From NCBI GenBank assembly GCA_965198285.1, contig OZ240251.1:992001-1056000 (forward strand): a DNA stretch of 64,000 nt, in the 5' to 3' direction. The notes under the pieces were generated by a model. It did no database searches. It was not told where the DNA came from and worked only from the letters and a program-made list of their open reading frames with translations. The stretch comes from UBA11872 sp965198285 (GTDB lineage: Bacteria > Chloroflexota > UBA11872). Both the position numbers and the translations under genes were made by a program. Of the stretch, positions 15,418 to 24,291 are shown piece after piece; the first letter of the stretch is position 1, and each line of letters starts with the position of its first letter.

Positions 15418-16603
15418 CCACGATCTCATTGAGGATCCGCCTGACAACCGGCCAGCGGAAGTTGAGGCGCCCGGATCCGGATGCGCCGCCCCACTGATGC
15501 ATCAGGCGGTCATTGACGAGCCGCGCCTGGCCGCGCTTCTGCACGCGTTCCCGATTCCGAATCAGCTCCCGCGCCATGCCGTCGTCCGCCGGCCGTCCGC
15601 CGCTTGCTCGTGCCAGGTCAACCCATTCGGATACGAATGCGCGCGTCGGCGGCGCGGCAGGCCTTCCCTGTGCGGCGACCAGCGCCCACAACCCGTTCAG
15701 GTCCCAGGCCCCTGCGTTGATCTCTTGAAAGTCCTTTTGCCACTCGTCAAGCCGGCTCTTGTATTGGTCCCGGTGCCCCTCGCGCCTTGAGAGACGCAAT
15801 TCCTCCGCCCGTTCGGCCAGCAGCAGGTTGTAAAGCAGCGCGGCCCCGTGCATCACGACCGAAAACCGTCGCGCCTCGTCCAGCGCCTCCCGGACCGGAC
15901 CCTCCACCGCAACAGCCTCTGGATCCTCCCAGGCATACGCGCTGTCCGAGTGGCGATTCCGCTGCGTCACCAGGAACTGGAGCAGGCTATCGGGCACCGC
16001 CGCGACGATCCGCTCGGCAAGCCACGTCGCCTCATCGTGAGTAAGGGCGAAGTTGCAGCAGGTAAGGTCGAAGAAGTCGTCCGGCGGCAATGGAATCGAC
16101 GGCGCCCACACCGCGTCGGACTGCTCAAGAAACTCCGTCGCGTCATCCTGCGGGCGCGCAATCTGGCGCAGACTCGCGACCTGGCCCTCCGTTCCTTCGT
16201 GCCGCAAGATGCCGAATCTCCGCAGGCTGTTCCAGTAGATGCTCGACGGGAGGATTCGAACCGCGGACCCCGCGAACCGCCCGACCAGCCCCTCAAGATC
16301 CCCGCCGCTACGCAGCGCGCCGATCAGCTGCCGTTCATGCCCTTCAACCCACTGCGTGAGCTTCGGGCCGCCGTGTCCCCGACGCGCCCCCTCGCGATAC
16401 AGCCACGGCACGAACAGCAGGTACCGGGCCCGCGTGAGCAGAAACGAGGTTCCCGGAAACAGCGTGTCGCTCAGCGCGTCCCGGATCCTGCCCAGTCCCA
16501 GCTCGTCGCGGCTCTCGCGCTGCGAGAACATCGCCACAATCTCCCGGGCCCGTCGCTGGTCGGATTCCGAATAGTCGAGCCACGCCAGAACAGCCGGCGA
16601 CAT
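15386..16603 (-). CDS. DUF6361 family protein, first gene of the operon
   Basis: A 405-residue cytoplasmic protein. The N-terminus has WLDYSESDQRRAREIVAMF, SRDELGLGRIRDALSD and LFPGTSFLLTRARYLLFVPW. I recognise this as the DUF6361 pattern, a family of unknown function often seen next to helicase and PLD genes. No catalytic motif is apparent; the family may be a sensor or scaffold. The start at 16603 (MSPAVLAWLDYSE) is where the conserved region begins. Its 3' end overlaps the PLD-like gene by at least 32 nt. A promoter-like sequence lies about 300 nt upstream at 16902-16930. Confidence 0.8.
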   Translation of the reverse strand: MSPAVLAWLDYSESDQRRAREIVAMFSQRESRDELGLGRIRDALSDTLFPGTSFLLTRARYLLFVPWLYREGARRGHGGPKLTQWVEGHERQLIGALRSGGDLEGLVGRFAGSAVRILPSSIYWNSLRRFGILRHEGTEGQVASLRQIARPQDDATEFLEQSDAVWAPSIPLPPDDFFDLTCCNFALTHDEATWLAERIVAAVPDSLLQFLVTQRNRHSDSAYAWEDPEAVAVEGPVREALDEARRFSVVMHGAALLYNLLLAERAEELRLSRREGHRDQYKSRLDEWQKDFQEINAGAWDLNGLWALVAAQGRPAAPPTRAFVSEWVDLARASGGRPADDGMARELIRNRERVQKRGQARLVNDRLMHQWGGASGSGRLNFRWPVVRRILNEIVDGRDNGRARA

Positions 16604-16901
16604 GAACTTTCCCTCACATGCAGTTCCGCCCGAGGAATTACAGCGTGCGCCGGTCCCCGCTGCAAGTCTGTCTGGCTACCCGATCCCGTCTGAGTGTTCC
16701 GTCAGTCCGCCCGAGTCCGCGTCCCCGCCGAAGGGCCGCGTGGCTTCGTGCGGCCGCACCCCAAACGCCTCATCGCCTACCTGCGCGCAGCCTGAAGCCA
16801 CGCCTCGCCCGCGCTTCGCCCAAGCCGTCAAACCACCACGCCCTGCCCACTCCCACTTCCCCAGCCACTGACTGCCGACCCCTTGCCACCAGTCCTCAGA
16901 C

Positions 16902-16930
16902 AGTGTACACTAGCCGAGTAAGTCACGCAA
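16902..16930 (-). promoter_or_regulatory. Putative promoter P2 of the DUF6361-PLD-helicase operon
   Basis: On the minus strand TTGCGT (16925-16930) and TACACT (16902-16907) are separated by exactly 17 nt. GTGTACAC, an 8-bp palindrome, overlaps the -10. The about 40 nt here resemble P1 (6219-6247) closely, including CTTAC and CGGC in the spacer. The leader to the gene start would be about 290 nt. Confidence 0.45.
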
Positions 16931-17266
16931 CCCCAATCCGGAGCGCCTCACCTGCCCCCGCCACCCAACCCGAATCCGCCCCCTGCCCGCCAATCCGGCG
17001 GCCGCCATCATCCGGCTCTTCCCCGCCCCGAAAACGTGCTCCGCCTGCTTCACCTGCTCCTGGCTACCCTGCGCCTACCCCGCCGCCTGCTGCCCTCACC
17101 CTCCCCCGCGCTGCCCCTCCGACCGCACACCGCGCGCCCTCCCCAACTCCAGCCGCGACCCGCAACCGCCACAGCCCAGGCCCACCGCCTTGTCCCTCCC
17201 CTCTCACTGCTCTCCCCTTCCTCCACCGCCCCCCAAACCCCGCCAAAATGCACCCCGCGCCACCTC

Positions 17267-17290
17267 AAGAGTTTTTTGGAAAAAACTCTT
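17267..17290. other. Perfect A/T-rich hairpin
   Basis: AAGAGTTTTTT, a GG loop, then AAAAAACTCTT: 11-bp perfect arms. It stands out in a very C-rich context. It could serve as a terminator in either direction, but no gene end is adjacent, so the role is open. Confidence 0.6.
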
Positions 17291-17505
17291 ATTGCGCGCG
17301 AGGCCCCCAATTCCGCCTGCCTCGACCGCCGCCAACAGCTGCCCGTCTTCGGCCCTCGGGGCTGCCCCGCTTCTCCACTCGTCCGTCGAGCCGGAAAGCC
17401 CGGCAGTCGGCAAGCGGTCTCTGGTCACGCCGCTCGTCCACCCTCAACAGGTATGTCCACCCAACCCGGCCATGTCGCTTCCCCCGCCCCCAAAATCCGC
17501 CAAAG

Positions 17506-17560
17506 CTCGCGCCCCGCGGCCGCCAACCCCCCTAAGGGGTTGGCGGCCGCGGGGCGCGAG
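17506..17560. repeat. Large palindrome with 25-bp perfect arms (element PAL-1)
   Basis: Arms at 17506-17530 and 17536-17560 are perfectly complementary around CCTAA. Read on the minus strand it is followed by CTTTGGCGGATTTT. A second palindrome at 46152-46207 is followed on the plus strand by the same TTTGGCGGATTTT, so the two belong to one family despite different arm sequences. Confidence 0.75.
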
Positions 17561-17670
17561 TACCCCACAAAGCGCGCCGCCCATCCGTCCAAATCCCCTC
17601 ATCCCTGGTTGACAGCCCTCTCCACATCGGCACGATGGACTCCATCTCTGACACTGAGAGCTGCTAATCC

Positions 17671-18531
17671 ATGCCCTACCGCCTCGCCGCCCTCACCATC
17701 CCCTACGCCCGTGACGGCCTCTCCCGCCGCCGCGCCTACGCCGGCATCCACCGCGCCGGCTTCACCCACGTCGGCCTCTACGACCGGCATGACGAGGGTC
17801 CCGTCTGGCCTGAGGGCGCCAACGCCGCTACCGCCCGAGCCGCCGTCCAACCCGCCCTCGACGCCGGCCTCCGGATCTCCCACAAATCCCACGGCGGCGT
17901 CACCTCCGACCCTGGCGAGCCTGAGCACTTCCTCAAGGCCATCGAACTCGCCGCCGAGTCCGGTGTCCCCGCCCTCGTCTGCTGGGGCCCCTACGAGTAC
18001 CCGGCCGATGGATTCCCCGACCACCCCAAGTCCGGTCCCGCCTGGCAGGCGGAGGTTGACGGTTTCTACGCCGCCTTCGAGCCCGGCGTCCGCGCCGCGG
18101 AGGATGCCGGCGTGCTGTTGCTGCCCAAGCCCCACACCGGCGTCGGCAAGCACGGCGCCGCCCTGCGCGAATTGCACGACCGCTTCCGGTCGCCGGCCGT
18201 CGGCGTTTGTTACGACACCGGCAACGTCCACTACTACGAGGGCCTGGACCCGGTGGAGGACATCGAGCCGGTGGCCGGCCTCTGCCGCCAGTTGATCATG
18301 AAGGATCACGTTGGCCCACGCGGCGCGCCCGTATTCCGCACCCCCGGCGACGGCGACATCGACCACCAGGCGGTGCTGGCCAAGCTGGCCGCCGCCGGCT
18401 TCAACGGCACCCTGACCAACGAACGGGTTGACGTTGACGGCGCCGAGGCAATCGACGTCGAACTCGCTCGCGCCCGCCGTCATATGCTGGCGGTGGCCGC
18501 CGCCGCGTTTGGAGAGTCCATCGGTGCCTGA
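17671..18531 (+). CDS. Sugar phosphate isomerase/epimerase-like TIM-barrel protein
   Basis: A 286-residue protein of the xylose-isomerase-like (AP endonuclease 2) TIM-barrel superfamily. The metal-site region reads GVCYDTGNVHYYEGLDP, followed by KDHVGPRG, GDGDIDH and NERVDVDG near the C-terminus, as in these isomerases. An early GIHRAGFTHVGLYD fits the first strand-helix unit. It is the first gene of a three-gene operon; its stop overlaps the GTG of the next gene by 8 nt. With an oxidoreductase and a class V PLP enzyme behind it, a role in modifying an unusual sugar or polyol is likely. The exact substrate cannot be read from the sequence. Confidence 0.85.
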   Translation: MPYRLAALTIPYARDGLSRRRAYAGIHRAGFTHVGLYDRHDEGPVWPEGANAATARAAVQPALDAGLRISHKSHGGVTSDPGEPEHFLKAIELAAESGVPALVCWGPYEYPADGFPDHPKSGPAWQAEVDGFYAAFEPGVRAAEDAGVLLLPKPHTGVGKHGAALRELHDRFRSPAVGVCYDTGNVHYYEGLDPVEDIEPVAGLCRQLIMKDHVGPRGAPVFRTPGDGDIDHQAVLAKLAAAGFNGTLTNERVDVDGAEAIDVELARARRHMLAVAAAAFGESIGA

Positions 18532-19609
18532 AACCGTCGGCGTTGGCATGCTTGGCTACGGCTTCATGGCCGCCGCCCACCTGGCCGGCCTCAGCCAGGT
18601 GCCCAACGCCCGCGTCACCGCCATCGCCGGCCCCAACCGCGAGCGCGCGTCCGCCGTCGCCGCCGCCCACGGCGTCCCCTCCGTCTACCCCGACGAACAG
18701 ACCTTGCTGGCCGACCCGTCCGTTGACGCCGTCGTCATCACCTCACCGGACGACCAGCACTACCCGCAAGCCATGGCCTGCATCGAAGCCGGCAAGCACG
18801 TCTTCGTCGAAAAGCCCATCGCCCTCGACGCCATGCAGGCCCGCGACATGTACATGGCCGCCATGTCTGCTGGCGTCCGCACCGGCGTCGGCTTCACCCT
18901 GCGCTGGAACCCCTTGGTCGAACGAATCGCCGCCATGGTCCAGGCCGGCGAGTTGGGCCAGCTCGTCAGCGTCCACTGCCAGCGATTCAATCGACGGCTA
19001 CTCGGCGACGTCCCCGTCATGGAGTGGCGCTACGACCCAGCCCGCGGTCGCAGCGGCGTCCTGGGCGACCTGGGCAGCCACATGCTCGACCTGGCACAGT
19101 ACCTGGCGGGTCCGATCACGGCCGTTTCGGCCGACCTGGCCACTGTCAGGCCACACGCCCTGGATCCCGAAACCGGCGCCGAGGTCCCGCTGACGCTCGA
19201 CGACGACGCCGTCCTCAGCGTCCGCTTCGCCAGCGGCGCCCACGGCACGATTTCGACCAGCCGCGTCGGCGCGGTGGACTCGCATCTACCGCTGGGACGC
19301 AGCAGCTTCCTGATCAACGGCACTCACGCCGGTGTCCTGACCGACTGCGTCCTGCAGGCCACGATCAACCGGGTGGGGCGCGAGCCCGAACTGGTCGACC
19401 CGGGCCTGCCGCTGGACGACGCCGACCACGCCGGTATCCTGACCTTCTTCGGCGAGCGCATGATGCGCGGTTTCGTAGACTCCATTCGGGAGGATCGTGA
19501 AGTTCCGCCAACGCTGATGGACGGACTGCGTACGCAGGAAGTCATCGACTGCGCCCTCGAAGCGGCCCGCACCCGCCGCTGGATTGACGTGCCCCCGACC
19601 CATGGCTGA
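18524..19609 (+). CDS. Gfo/Idh/MocA family NAD(P)-dependent oxidoreductase
   Basis: A 361-residue protein starting at GTG 18524, overlapping the preceding stop; the frame is open further upstream but lies within the isomerase gene. The Rossmann start VGVGMLGYGFMAAAHLAGL and the family signature VFVEKPIALDAMQARDM are clear. GDLGSHMLDLAQYL carries the conserved Asp and His of the active site. The C-terminal helix ALEAARTRRWIDVP is typical. Its stop overlaps the ATG of the next gene by 8 nt, so all three genes are translationally linked. It probably oxidises a hydroxyl on the product or substrate of the isomerase. Confidence 0.92.
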   Translation: MPETVGVGMLGYGFMAAAHLAGLSQVPNARVTAIAGPNRERASAVAAAHGVPSVYPDEQTLLADPSVDAVVITSPDDQHYPQAMACIEAGKHVFVEKPIALDAMQARDMYMAAMSAGVRTGVGFTLRWNPLVERIAAMVQAGELGQLVSVHCQRFNRRLLGDVPVMEWRYDPARGRSGVLGDLGSHMLDLAQYLAGPITAVSADLATVRPHALDPETGAEVPLTLDDDAVLSVRFASGAHGTISTSRVGAVDSHLPLGRSSFLINGTHAGVLTDCVLQATINRVGREPELVDPGLPLDDADHAGILTFFGERMMRGFVDSIREDREVPPTLMDGLRTQEVIDCALEAARTRRWIDVPPTHG

Positions 19610-20771
19610 CCCAAACGTGTTCACCCAGCTACGCGAGGCAATCCCGGCCATCCGCCACTACCACTGCCTCAACTCCGGCGGCGTGGCGCCAACCCCGCAG
19701 GCTACGCTCGACCTGCAGCAGTCCTTCTATGACCGCGAAGCGGTCATGACGACCACGAGCCCCGATCTGCGCGACGTTTACAACACCGAACTAGGCGCCC
19801 TTCGCGCTGAGATCGCCGCGCTGCTCGGCGCCGAGCCGGACGAGATCGCGCTCATCCGCGCAGTCTCGGAAGCCGTCTCGTTCGTGGCCGCCGCGCTTGA
19901 GTTGCAACCCGGTGACCGCGTGATCCTCACCGCCGCCGAGCACCCCAGCGGCTACCTGGCCTGGCTCACCCTGCGCGATCGGCTCGGCCTGGAACTCGTC
20001 GCCATCGAAGCCGACGGCGACGACCGCGCCTTCCTACGCGACCTGGAAGCGGCCATGACCCCCAACACCCGCGCAATCTGCCTGAGCCACGTCACCACCG
20101 AACGCGGGATCGTGTTGCCCGTTGCCGAAGTTTCCGCGCTGGCCCGCGAACGCGGCGCGGTCACCGTGGTCGACGCCGCCCAGTCCTTCGGCGCGCGCCC
20201 AACTGACATGCAGCAGCTTGGCTGCGACGTCATGGCCTTCCCCGCCTTCAAGTGGAGCATGGGGCCGTACGGCATCGGAGCCATGTACGTGCGGCGCGAC
20301 GCGCAGCAACGCCTGCATCCCTGGGGCAGCGGGTCCGGCGCGGCGGCCGAGTCCAACTTTCCACCGGGCCATGTCCGCTTGCACCCAGACGCCCAACGCT
20401 ACGAGTTCGGCGCTCGACCCTACGCCCTCTTCGCCGCTTGGCGCGCCTCGATCCAACTGCTGAACGACTTGGGCCTGGAAGCCATCCAGCAACACAGCGC
20501 GGCCCTGGCGGCCGAAGCCCGCAACATCTTCAGCGACGTTCCCGGCGCCAGCATCCGCACACCCGAGCAAGGCGACGCGCGTTCCGGGATCTTCACGGTC
20601 GGCCTGGAAGGCGTCTCTGGAACTCCGCTGGCCGACCACTGCCTCCGCGCCCACCGCGTCCTCTGCCGCGCCGCCGACGGCCACACCGCCGTGCGCCTGT
20701 CCTTCCACGCCTTCAACGACAGCTCCGACATCGAAGCCGCCGCCCACGCCTTCGAGGACTTTCCCGGCTAG
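19602..20771 (+). CDS. Class V aminotransferase / cysteine desulfurase-like PLP enzyme
   Basis: A 389-residue PLP enzyme of fold type I. ATG 19602 (MADPNVFTQLREAIP) is inside the stop of the previous gene. The PLP-binding residues are visible: His in SHVTTERGIVLP, Asp in TVVDAAQSFGA, and the Schiff-base Lys in FPAFKWSMGPYGIG. AVSEAVSFVAAAL forms the phosphate-binding turn and LNSGGVAP the substrate-binding start. The desulfurase active-site cysteine loop is not evident, so an isopenicillin-epimerase-like lyase or aminotransferase is more likely than an IscS. Its end overlaps the convergent ribH by 4 nt. Confidence 0.85.
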   Translation: MADPNVFTQLREAIPAIRHYHCLNSGGVAPTPQATLDLQQSFYDREAVMTTTSPDLRDVYNTELGALRAEIAALLGAEPDEIALIRAVSEAVSFVAAALELQPGDRVILTAAEHPSGYLAWLTLRDRLGLELVAIEADGDDRAFLRDLEAAMTPNTRAICLSHVTTERGIVLPVAEVSALARERGAVTVVDAAQSFGARPTDMQQLGCDVMAFPAFKWSMGPYGIGAMYVRRDAQQRLHPWGSGSGAAAESNFPPGHVRLHPDAQRYEFGARPYALFAAWRASIQLLNDLGLEAIQQHSAALAAEARNIFSDVPGASIRTPEQGDARSGIFTVGLEGVSGTPLADHCLRAHRVLCRAADGHTAVRLSFHAFNDSSDIEAAAHAFEDFPG

Positions 20772-21259
20772 ACCCCGCGAATCTCCTTCAGGCTCCGCGC
20801 CATGGCAATGGCCGCCAGGGCCGCGTCGCCGCCGCGGTTGCCAAACTTGCCGCCGCACCGGTTGATCGCCTGCTCCACCGTCTCCGCCGTCACGATTCCA
20901 TAGATCACCGGCGTCTCGCCGTTCAGCGCCACCTGCGCAATCCCCCGCGCCGACTCCTGCGCCACGTGGTCGTAGTGCGTCGTCTCCCCACGAATAATGC
21001 AACCCAGGCAGATCACCACATCCGGCTTCTCAGCCGCAATCAACTCCCGCGCCGCCACCGGCAGCTCAAACGACCCCGGCACCCACGCAACGATCTGGTC
21101 GCCCTCGGCCACGCCGTGACGGCGCAACTCACGCTGACAGGCCTCCAGCAGGTGCCCCACGAAGAACTCGTTGAACCGCGCAGCGGCGATGCCCACGCGC
21201 AGTCCCTTGCCGTACAGCGGCGGATCGATCACCCGCGCTCCAGCTTCTTCGGTGCTCAT
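20768..21259 (-). CDS. ribH: 6,7-dimethyl-8-ribityllumazine synthase
   Basis: A 163-residue protein that condenses 3,4-dihydroxy-2-butanone 4-phosphate with the aminopyrimidine intermediate in riboflavin synthesis. The family motifs are present: VGIAAARFNEFFV at the N-terminus, WVPGSFELP, CLGCIIRGETTHYDHVA and YGIVTAETVEQA. The GxKxxNRGxxAAL end motif reads GGKFGNRGGDAALAA. It is the last gene of the rib operon; its ATG overlaps the stop of ribBA as ATGA. Such enzymes form 60-mer or pentamer shells in the cytoplasm. Confidence 0.97.
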   Translation of the reverse strand: MSTEEAGARVIDPPLYGKGLRVGIAAARFNEFFVGHLLEACQRELRRHGVAEGDQIVAWVPGSFELPVAARELIAAEKPDVVICLGCIIRGETTHYDHVAQESARGIAQVALNGETPVIYGIVTAETVEQAINRCGGKFGNRGGDAALAAIAMARSLKEIRGV

Positions 21260-22452
21260 AGCTCGTGCCCCAAACGTGCGCGCTTGGTCTCCAAGTAGCG
21301 CCAGTTGTACGCCCCCGGTTCCACCGCCAGCGCCAGTTGCTCCACCACCTTCAGTCCGTAAGCCCTAAAGCCCGCGGTCTTCTTGGGGTTGTTGGTGAGC
21401 AGGCGCAGGTCGGTGATCCCAAGCTCGCGCAGGATCTGTGCGCCTACACCGTAGTCGCGCAGGTCCGCGGCGAATCCCAGATGTCGATTGGCATCCACAG
21501 TGTCCAGCCCCCGATCTTGCAGTTCGTACGTCCGCAACTTATTCGCCAGTCCGATGCCGCGGCCTTCCTGACGCATGTAGAGCACGACGCCGCGGCCCTC
21601 GTCGGCAATCCGCGCCAGCGCCGCGTCCAGCTGGTCGCCGCAGTCGCAGCGCATCGAGCCGAACACGTCGCCGGTCAGGCACTCGGAATGCACCCGCACC
21701 AGCGGCGGTGAGTCACCGGCTAGATCTCCCAGGGTCAGTGCCACGTGGTCTTCGCCTGTCGTCGTGTCGTGAAAGGCCGCGGCCTGATAGGCCCCGTGGG
21801 CGGTCGGCAGTTCCGCGGCGGCAACCTGATAGACGACGCGTTCGTTGGCCCGCCGGTGGTGAACGATCTGGCTGATCCGCACCACAGGGATGGGCGGCTG
21901 GTCCGCGTCAGCAAGCAGCGAAGACTGCAAGAATGCCGCGGCGTCAGGCGCGTCCACGTGCGCAAGCACGGCCACGGGCGCCAGTCCGGCGAGCACGGCC
22001 AGGTCGACGGCGGCCTCGGTGTGCCCCAGCCGCCGCAGCACGCCGCCTTCGCGGGCCCGTATCGGCGTGACCGGTCCGGGCGAGCGGAAGTCGGCGCCGG
22101 TGCGCTCGGACGACGCCAGCGCCCGCACGACCGACGCGAATCCCTCGTCGTCTGTGGCCGCGACTTCGTCCACCAGCCCAACGGAGCCGGCCAGCGCAGG
22201 TCGTCGGGCCAGCGGGTCGGCCAGCTCCGGCGGCTGTTCCGACAGCCCCAGATCGTCAAGGCGAAGCGTGGCGGCGGGAGCGTAGACCTCGCCGGTACCC
22301 AGGTCGCGCAGTCGTGCCAGGGTCCCAGCGTCCAGGGTCTCGCCGGCCGCCACTAGATCAACGTCCGGCTGCGCGAGTCCGTCATCGACGACGGCCACAA
22401 TGCCGCCGCTGCGAATGCAGGCAATTGCGGTTTCCACCGCGTCGTGGGTCAT
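21256..22452 (-). CDS. ribBA: RibBA-like protein: GTP cyclohydrolase II with a degenerate DHBP synthase domain
   Basis: A 398-residue two-domain protein, ATG 22452 (MTHDAVETAIACIRSGG). The C-terminal GTP cyclohydrolase II half is intact: HSECLTGDVFGSMRCDCGDQL with the zinc cysteines, YMRQEGRGIGLANKL, and TNNPKKTAGF. The N-terminal DHBP synthase half keeps the fold (RSGGIVAVVDD, RREGG-like REGGVLRRLGHTEAAVDL). However, the acidic catalytic loop normally DDEDRENEGD reads DDGLAQPDVD, and the conserved PGH reads PGP. I infer that only cyclohydrolase activity remains and that DHBP is supplied by another gene. It overlaps ribE and ribH by 4 nt each. Confidence 0.93.
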   Translation of the reverse strand: MTHDAVETAIACIRSGGIVAVVDDGLAQPDVDLVAAGETLDAGTLARLRDLGTGEVYAPAATLRLDDLGLSEQPPELADPLARRPALAGSVGLVDEVAATDDEGFASVVRALASSERTGADFRSPGPVTPIRAREGGVLRRLGHTEAAVDLAVLAGLAPVAVLAHVDAPDAAAFLQSSLLADADQPPIPVVRISQIVHHRRANERVVYQVAAAELPTAHGAYQAAAFHDTTTGEDHVALTLGDLAGDSPPLVRVHSECLTGDVFGSMRCDCGDQLDAALARIADEGRGVVLYMRQEGRGIGLANKLRTYELQDRGLDTVDANRHLGFAADLRDYGVGAQILRELGITDLRLLTNNPKKTAGFRAYGLKVVEQLALAVEPGAYNWRYLETKRARLGHEL

Positions 22453-23099
22453 CGCGATTCGTCCAGCTTGTAGCCGGCTTCCCGCAGCTGTGCGATGGAC
22501 GGACCGCTGGCTTCCGTGTGCTCCGGAATGCGTCCGTACTTCGCCAGGATGTCGACTTCGATGTTCGCCGAGTAGCCAATAGGCGCGGAACCCAACGTGA
22601 CCGAACGGAGGGTTTGTGGAATCAGAGCCACCGCGAACGTCGCAGCACGGGGATCTACTATGGTCAGACTCACACCGTCGAGCGCTACGAAGCCCTTCGA
22701 GACGATGTAGCACATGAGGTCGGGGGGGACGGCAAACCGGACGATCTCGGAGTCGCCGTCCGGTTTGCGCTCGACCAATTCGGCGGTGGCGTCCACGTGC
22801 CCCTGCACGTAGTGCCCGCCCATGCGGTCGCCATACGCCAGCGGGCGCTCCAGGTTGACCGGACTGTTGGCGGAAAGCTGGCCGAGGTTGGTCAGTCGCA
22901 GCGTTTCAGGGATGGCCTCCACCGAGATCTCGTTGGCCGCCAGATGTACGGCCGTCAGGCACGCACCATTGACGGCGATCGAGTCGCCGATACGCACACC
23001 TTCGGCGCAGACATCCGAGCGGAGGGTGAACCGGCGCAGACCGTCCGTGTCCTCAAGGCGAACCACCTGTCCCAGGTCCTCCACGATGCCCGTAAACAT
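22449..23099 (-). CDS. ribE: Riboflavin synthase alpha chain
   Basis: A 216-residue protein with the internal two-fold repeat of riboflavin synthase. The first barrel begins MFTGIVEDLGQV with IGDSIAVNGACLTAV. The second has GGHYVQGHVDATAELV and SKGFVALDGVSLTIVD. It dismutates two lumazine molecules to riboflavin in the cytoplasm. Start ATG 23099 is one base from the stop of ribD, and its stop overlaps ribBA as ATGA, so the cluster is one transcription unit under the FMN riboswitch. Confidence 0.97.
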   Translation of the reverse strand: MFTGIVEDLGQVVRLEDTDGLRRFTLRSDVCAEGVRIGDSIAVNGACLTAVHLAANEISVEAIPETLRLTNLGQLSANSPVNLERPLAYGDRMGGHYVQGHVDATAELVERKPDGDSEIVRFAVPPDLMCYIVSKGFVALDGVSLTIVDPRAATFAVALIPQTLRSVTLGSAPIGYSANIEVDILAKYGRIPEHTEASGPSIAQLREAGYKLDESR

Positions 23100-23100
23100 C

Positions 23101-24168
23101 TCAGTCCACCACCGGTCCGTAGCGGTGCAAGTCCCCCTCGATCAGGCTGTCATCACCAACGCCGCTGATACGTGGACGATCCAGCAGCGCGTCGACGTCG
23201 GCAGGCGCCGAAATTCCCGGCCCTATGGTCCACGGGGCCACGAATACCGCAAGGCTGTCGACAGCGCCGGCGGCCAAGAATGCGCCGGTGAGCGTCGGTC
23301 CGGCCTCGAGCAGCACGGTCGAGAGACGAAGTTCGCCGAGAACATCCAATGCCGCATCGATCTCGATGCGGCCGTTGGCAGAGGTCGGGCAGGTCAACAC
23401 CTCTGCACCGGCTTCCTCGAGTTGACGGACGTGCTCAGGCGGCGCGGCCGCCGTCGTGAGAATCAGCACTCTGCCGTCGTGACCAACGACCCGGGATGAC
23501 GATTTGGTTCGCGCTTTCGAGTCAAGGACCACGCGCAGCGGCTGCCTACCGTCGGCGGGCGGCGGGCGCACGGTGAGGCGCGAGTCGTCGATCAGAATTG
23601 AATCGATTCCGGTGATGATGGCGTCGGCCGCATTGCGCATTTCATGGACTCGCAGCCAGGCGGAGTCGCCGGTTATCTGTCCTCCGCCGGATGGCCTGGC
23701 GACTTTTCCGTCCTGGGTCATGGCCCACTTGGCGGTGACGTGGGGACGGCCGGTTTCAGCGAGCTTGAAGTGCCCCTGTGCGAGGTCGCTGGCCGCGCGT
23801 GCGCCGATGCCGGTCACAACCTGCACCGCTTGGCCGCGCAGATAGTCGAAGCCGCCGCCACGGACTCCAGGGTTGGTGTCGGGTAGCGCCCCGACTACGC
23901 GGCGTATGCCTGACCGCAGGATCGCCTGCGTGCACGGGGGTGTGTGCCCGTGGTGATTGCAGGGTTCGAGCGTGACCGCCAGCGTCGCGCCGCGCGCCCG
24001 GCGATCCGCCGCGCGCAAGGCCATGACCTCGGCGTGGTCGCCGCCAGCCGGTTGGGTGGCGCCTTCGCCGAGGATGGTCCCATCGTCGCCGACGACCACG
24101 GCGCCAACCGGTGGGTTTGGATATGTGCGGCCGCGCGCCTGCCCCGCCACTTCCAGGGCGCGGGCCAT
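23101..24168 (-). CDS. ribD: Bifunctional diaminohydroxyphosphoribosylaminopyrimidine deaminase / 5-amino-6-(5-phosphoribosylamino)uracil reductase
   Basis: A 355-residue protein, first gene of the riboflavin operon. The deaminase half has the zinc ligands GGDHAEVMAL and EPCNHHGHTPPC. The reductase half begins RPHVTAKWAMTQDGKVA and has GIDSILIDDSRLTVR and LLEAGPTLTGAFL for NADPH and substrate binding. ATG 24168 (MARALEVAGQARGRT) is the usual start of the family. It lies about 125 nt downstream of the riboswitch 3' end and has no neighbouring alternative ATG. Expression should fall when FMN is abundant. Confidence 0.96.
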   Translation of the reverse strand: MARALEVAGQARGRTYPNPPVGAVVVGDDGTILGEGATQPAGGDHAEVMALRAADRRARGATLAVTLEPCNHHGHTPPCTQAILRSGIRRVVGALPDTNPGVRGGGFDYLRGQAVQVVTGIGARAASDLAQGHFKLAETGRPHVTAKWAMTQDGKVARPSGGGQITGDSAWLRVHEMRNAADAIITGIDSILIDDSRLTVRPPPADGRQPLRVVLDSKARTKSSSRVVGHDGRVLILTTAAAPPEHVRQLEEAGAEVLTCPTSANGRIEIDAALDVLGELRLSTVLLEAGPTLTGAFLAAGAVDSLAVFVAPWTIGPGISAPADVDALLDRPRISGVGDDSLIEGDLHRYGPVVD

Positions 24169-24291
24169 GGCGGCGTGCTTGGTGGCAGGGGTGACGGCGC
24201 TAACGCGTTCGCCCAGAGCGGCTGTCAGGTCACGGCCCCCCGACGCGTCAAACCGCCGGGGCGCAGGCGTGCACGCGTGGCACGCCCACGG

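Larger units (their letters stand above)
16604..17670. other. Gene-free, C-rich region of about 1.07 kb with hairpins
   Basis: Long open frames here on the plus strand are Pro/Arg/Ser/Ala-rich and overlap each other in two frames, the signature of compositional artefact. Real content seen is promoter P2, an A/T hairpin at 17267-17290 and a 25-bp-arm palindrome at 17506-17560. It separates the defense-like operon (minus) from the sugar operon (plus). No decayed gene is recognised. Confidence 0.6.

Noticed and set aside
16618..18295. Long plus-strand open frames rich in Pro, Arg, Ser and Ala before and across the isomerase gene
   Set aside because: They overlap in two frames, have no homology-like motifs and reflect the C-rich composition; the second runs through the real gene at 17671.
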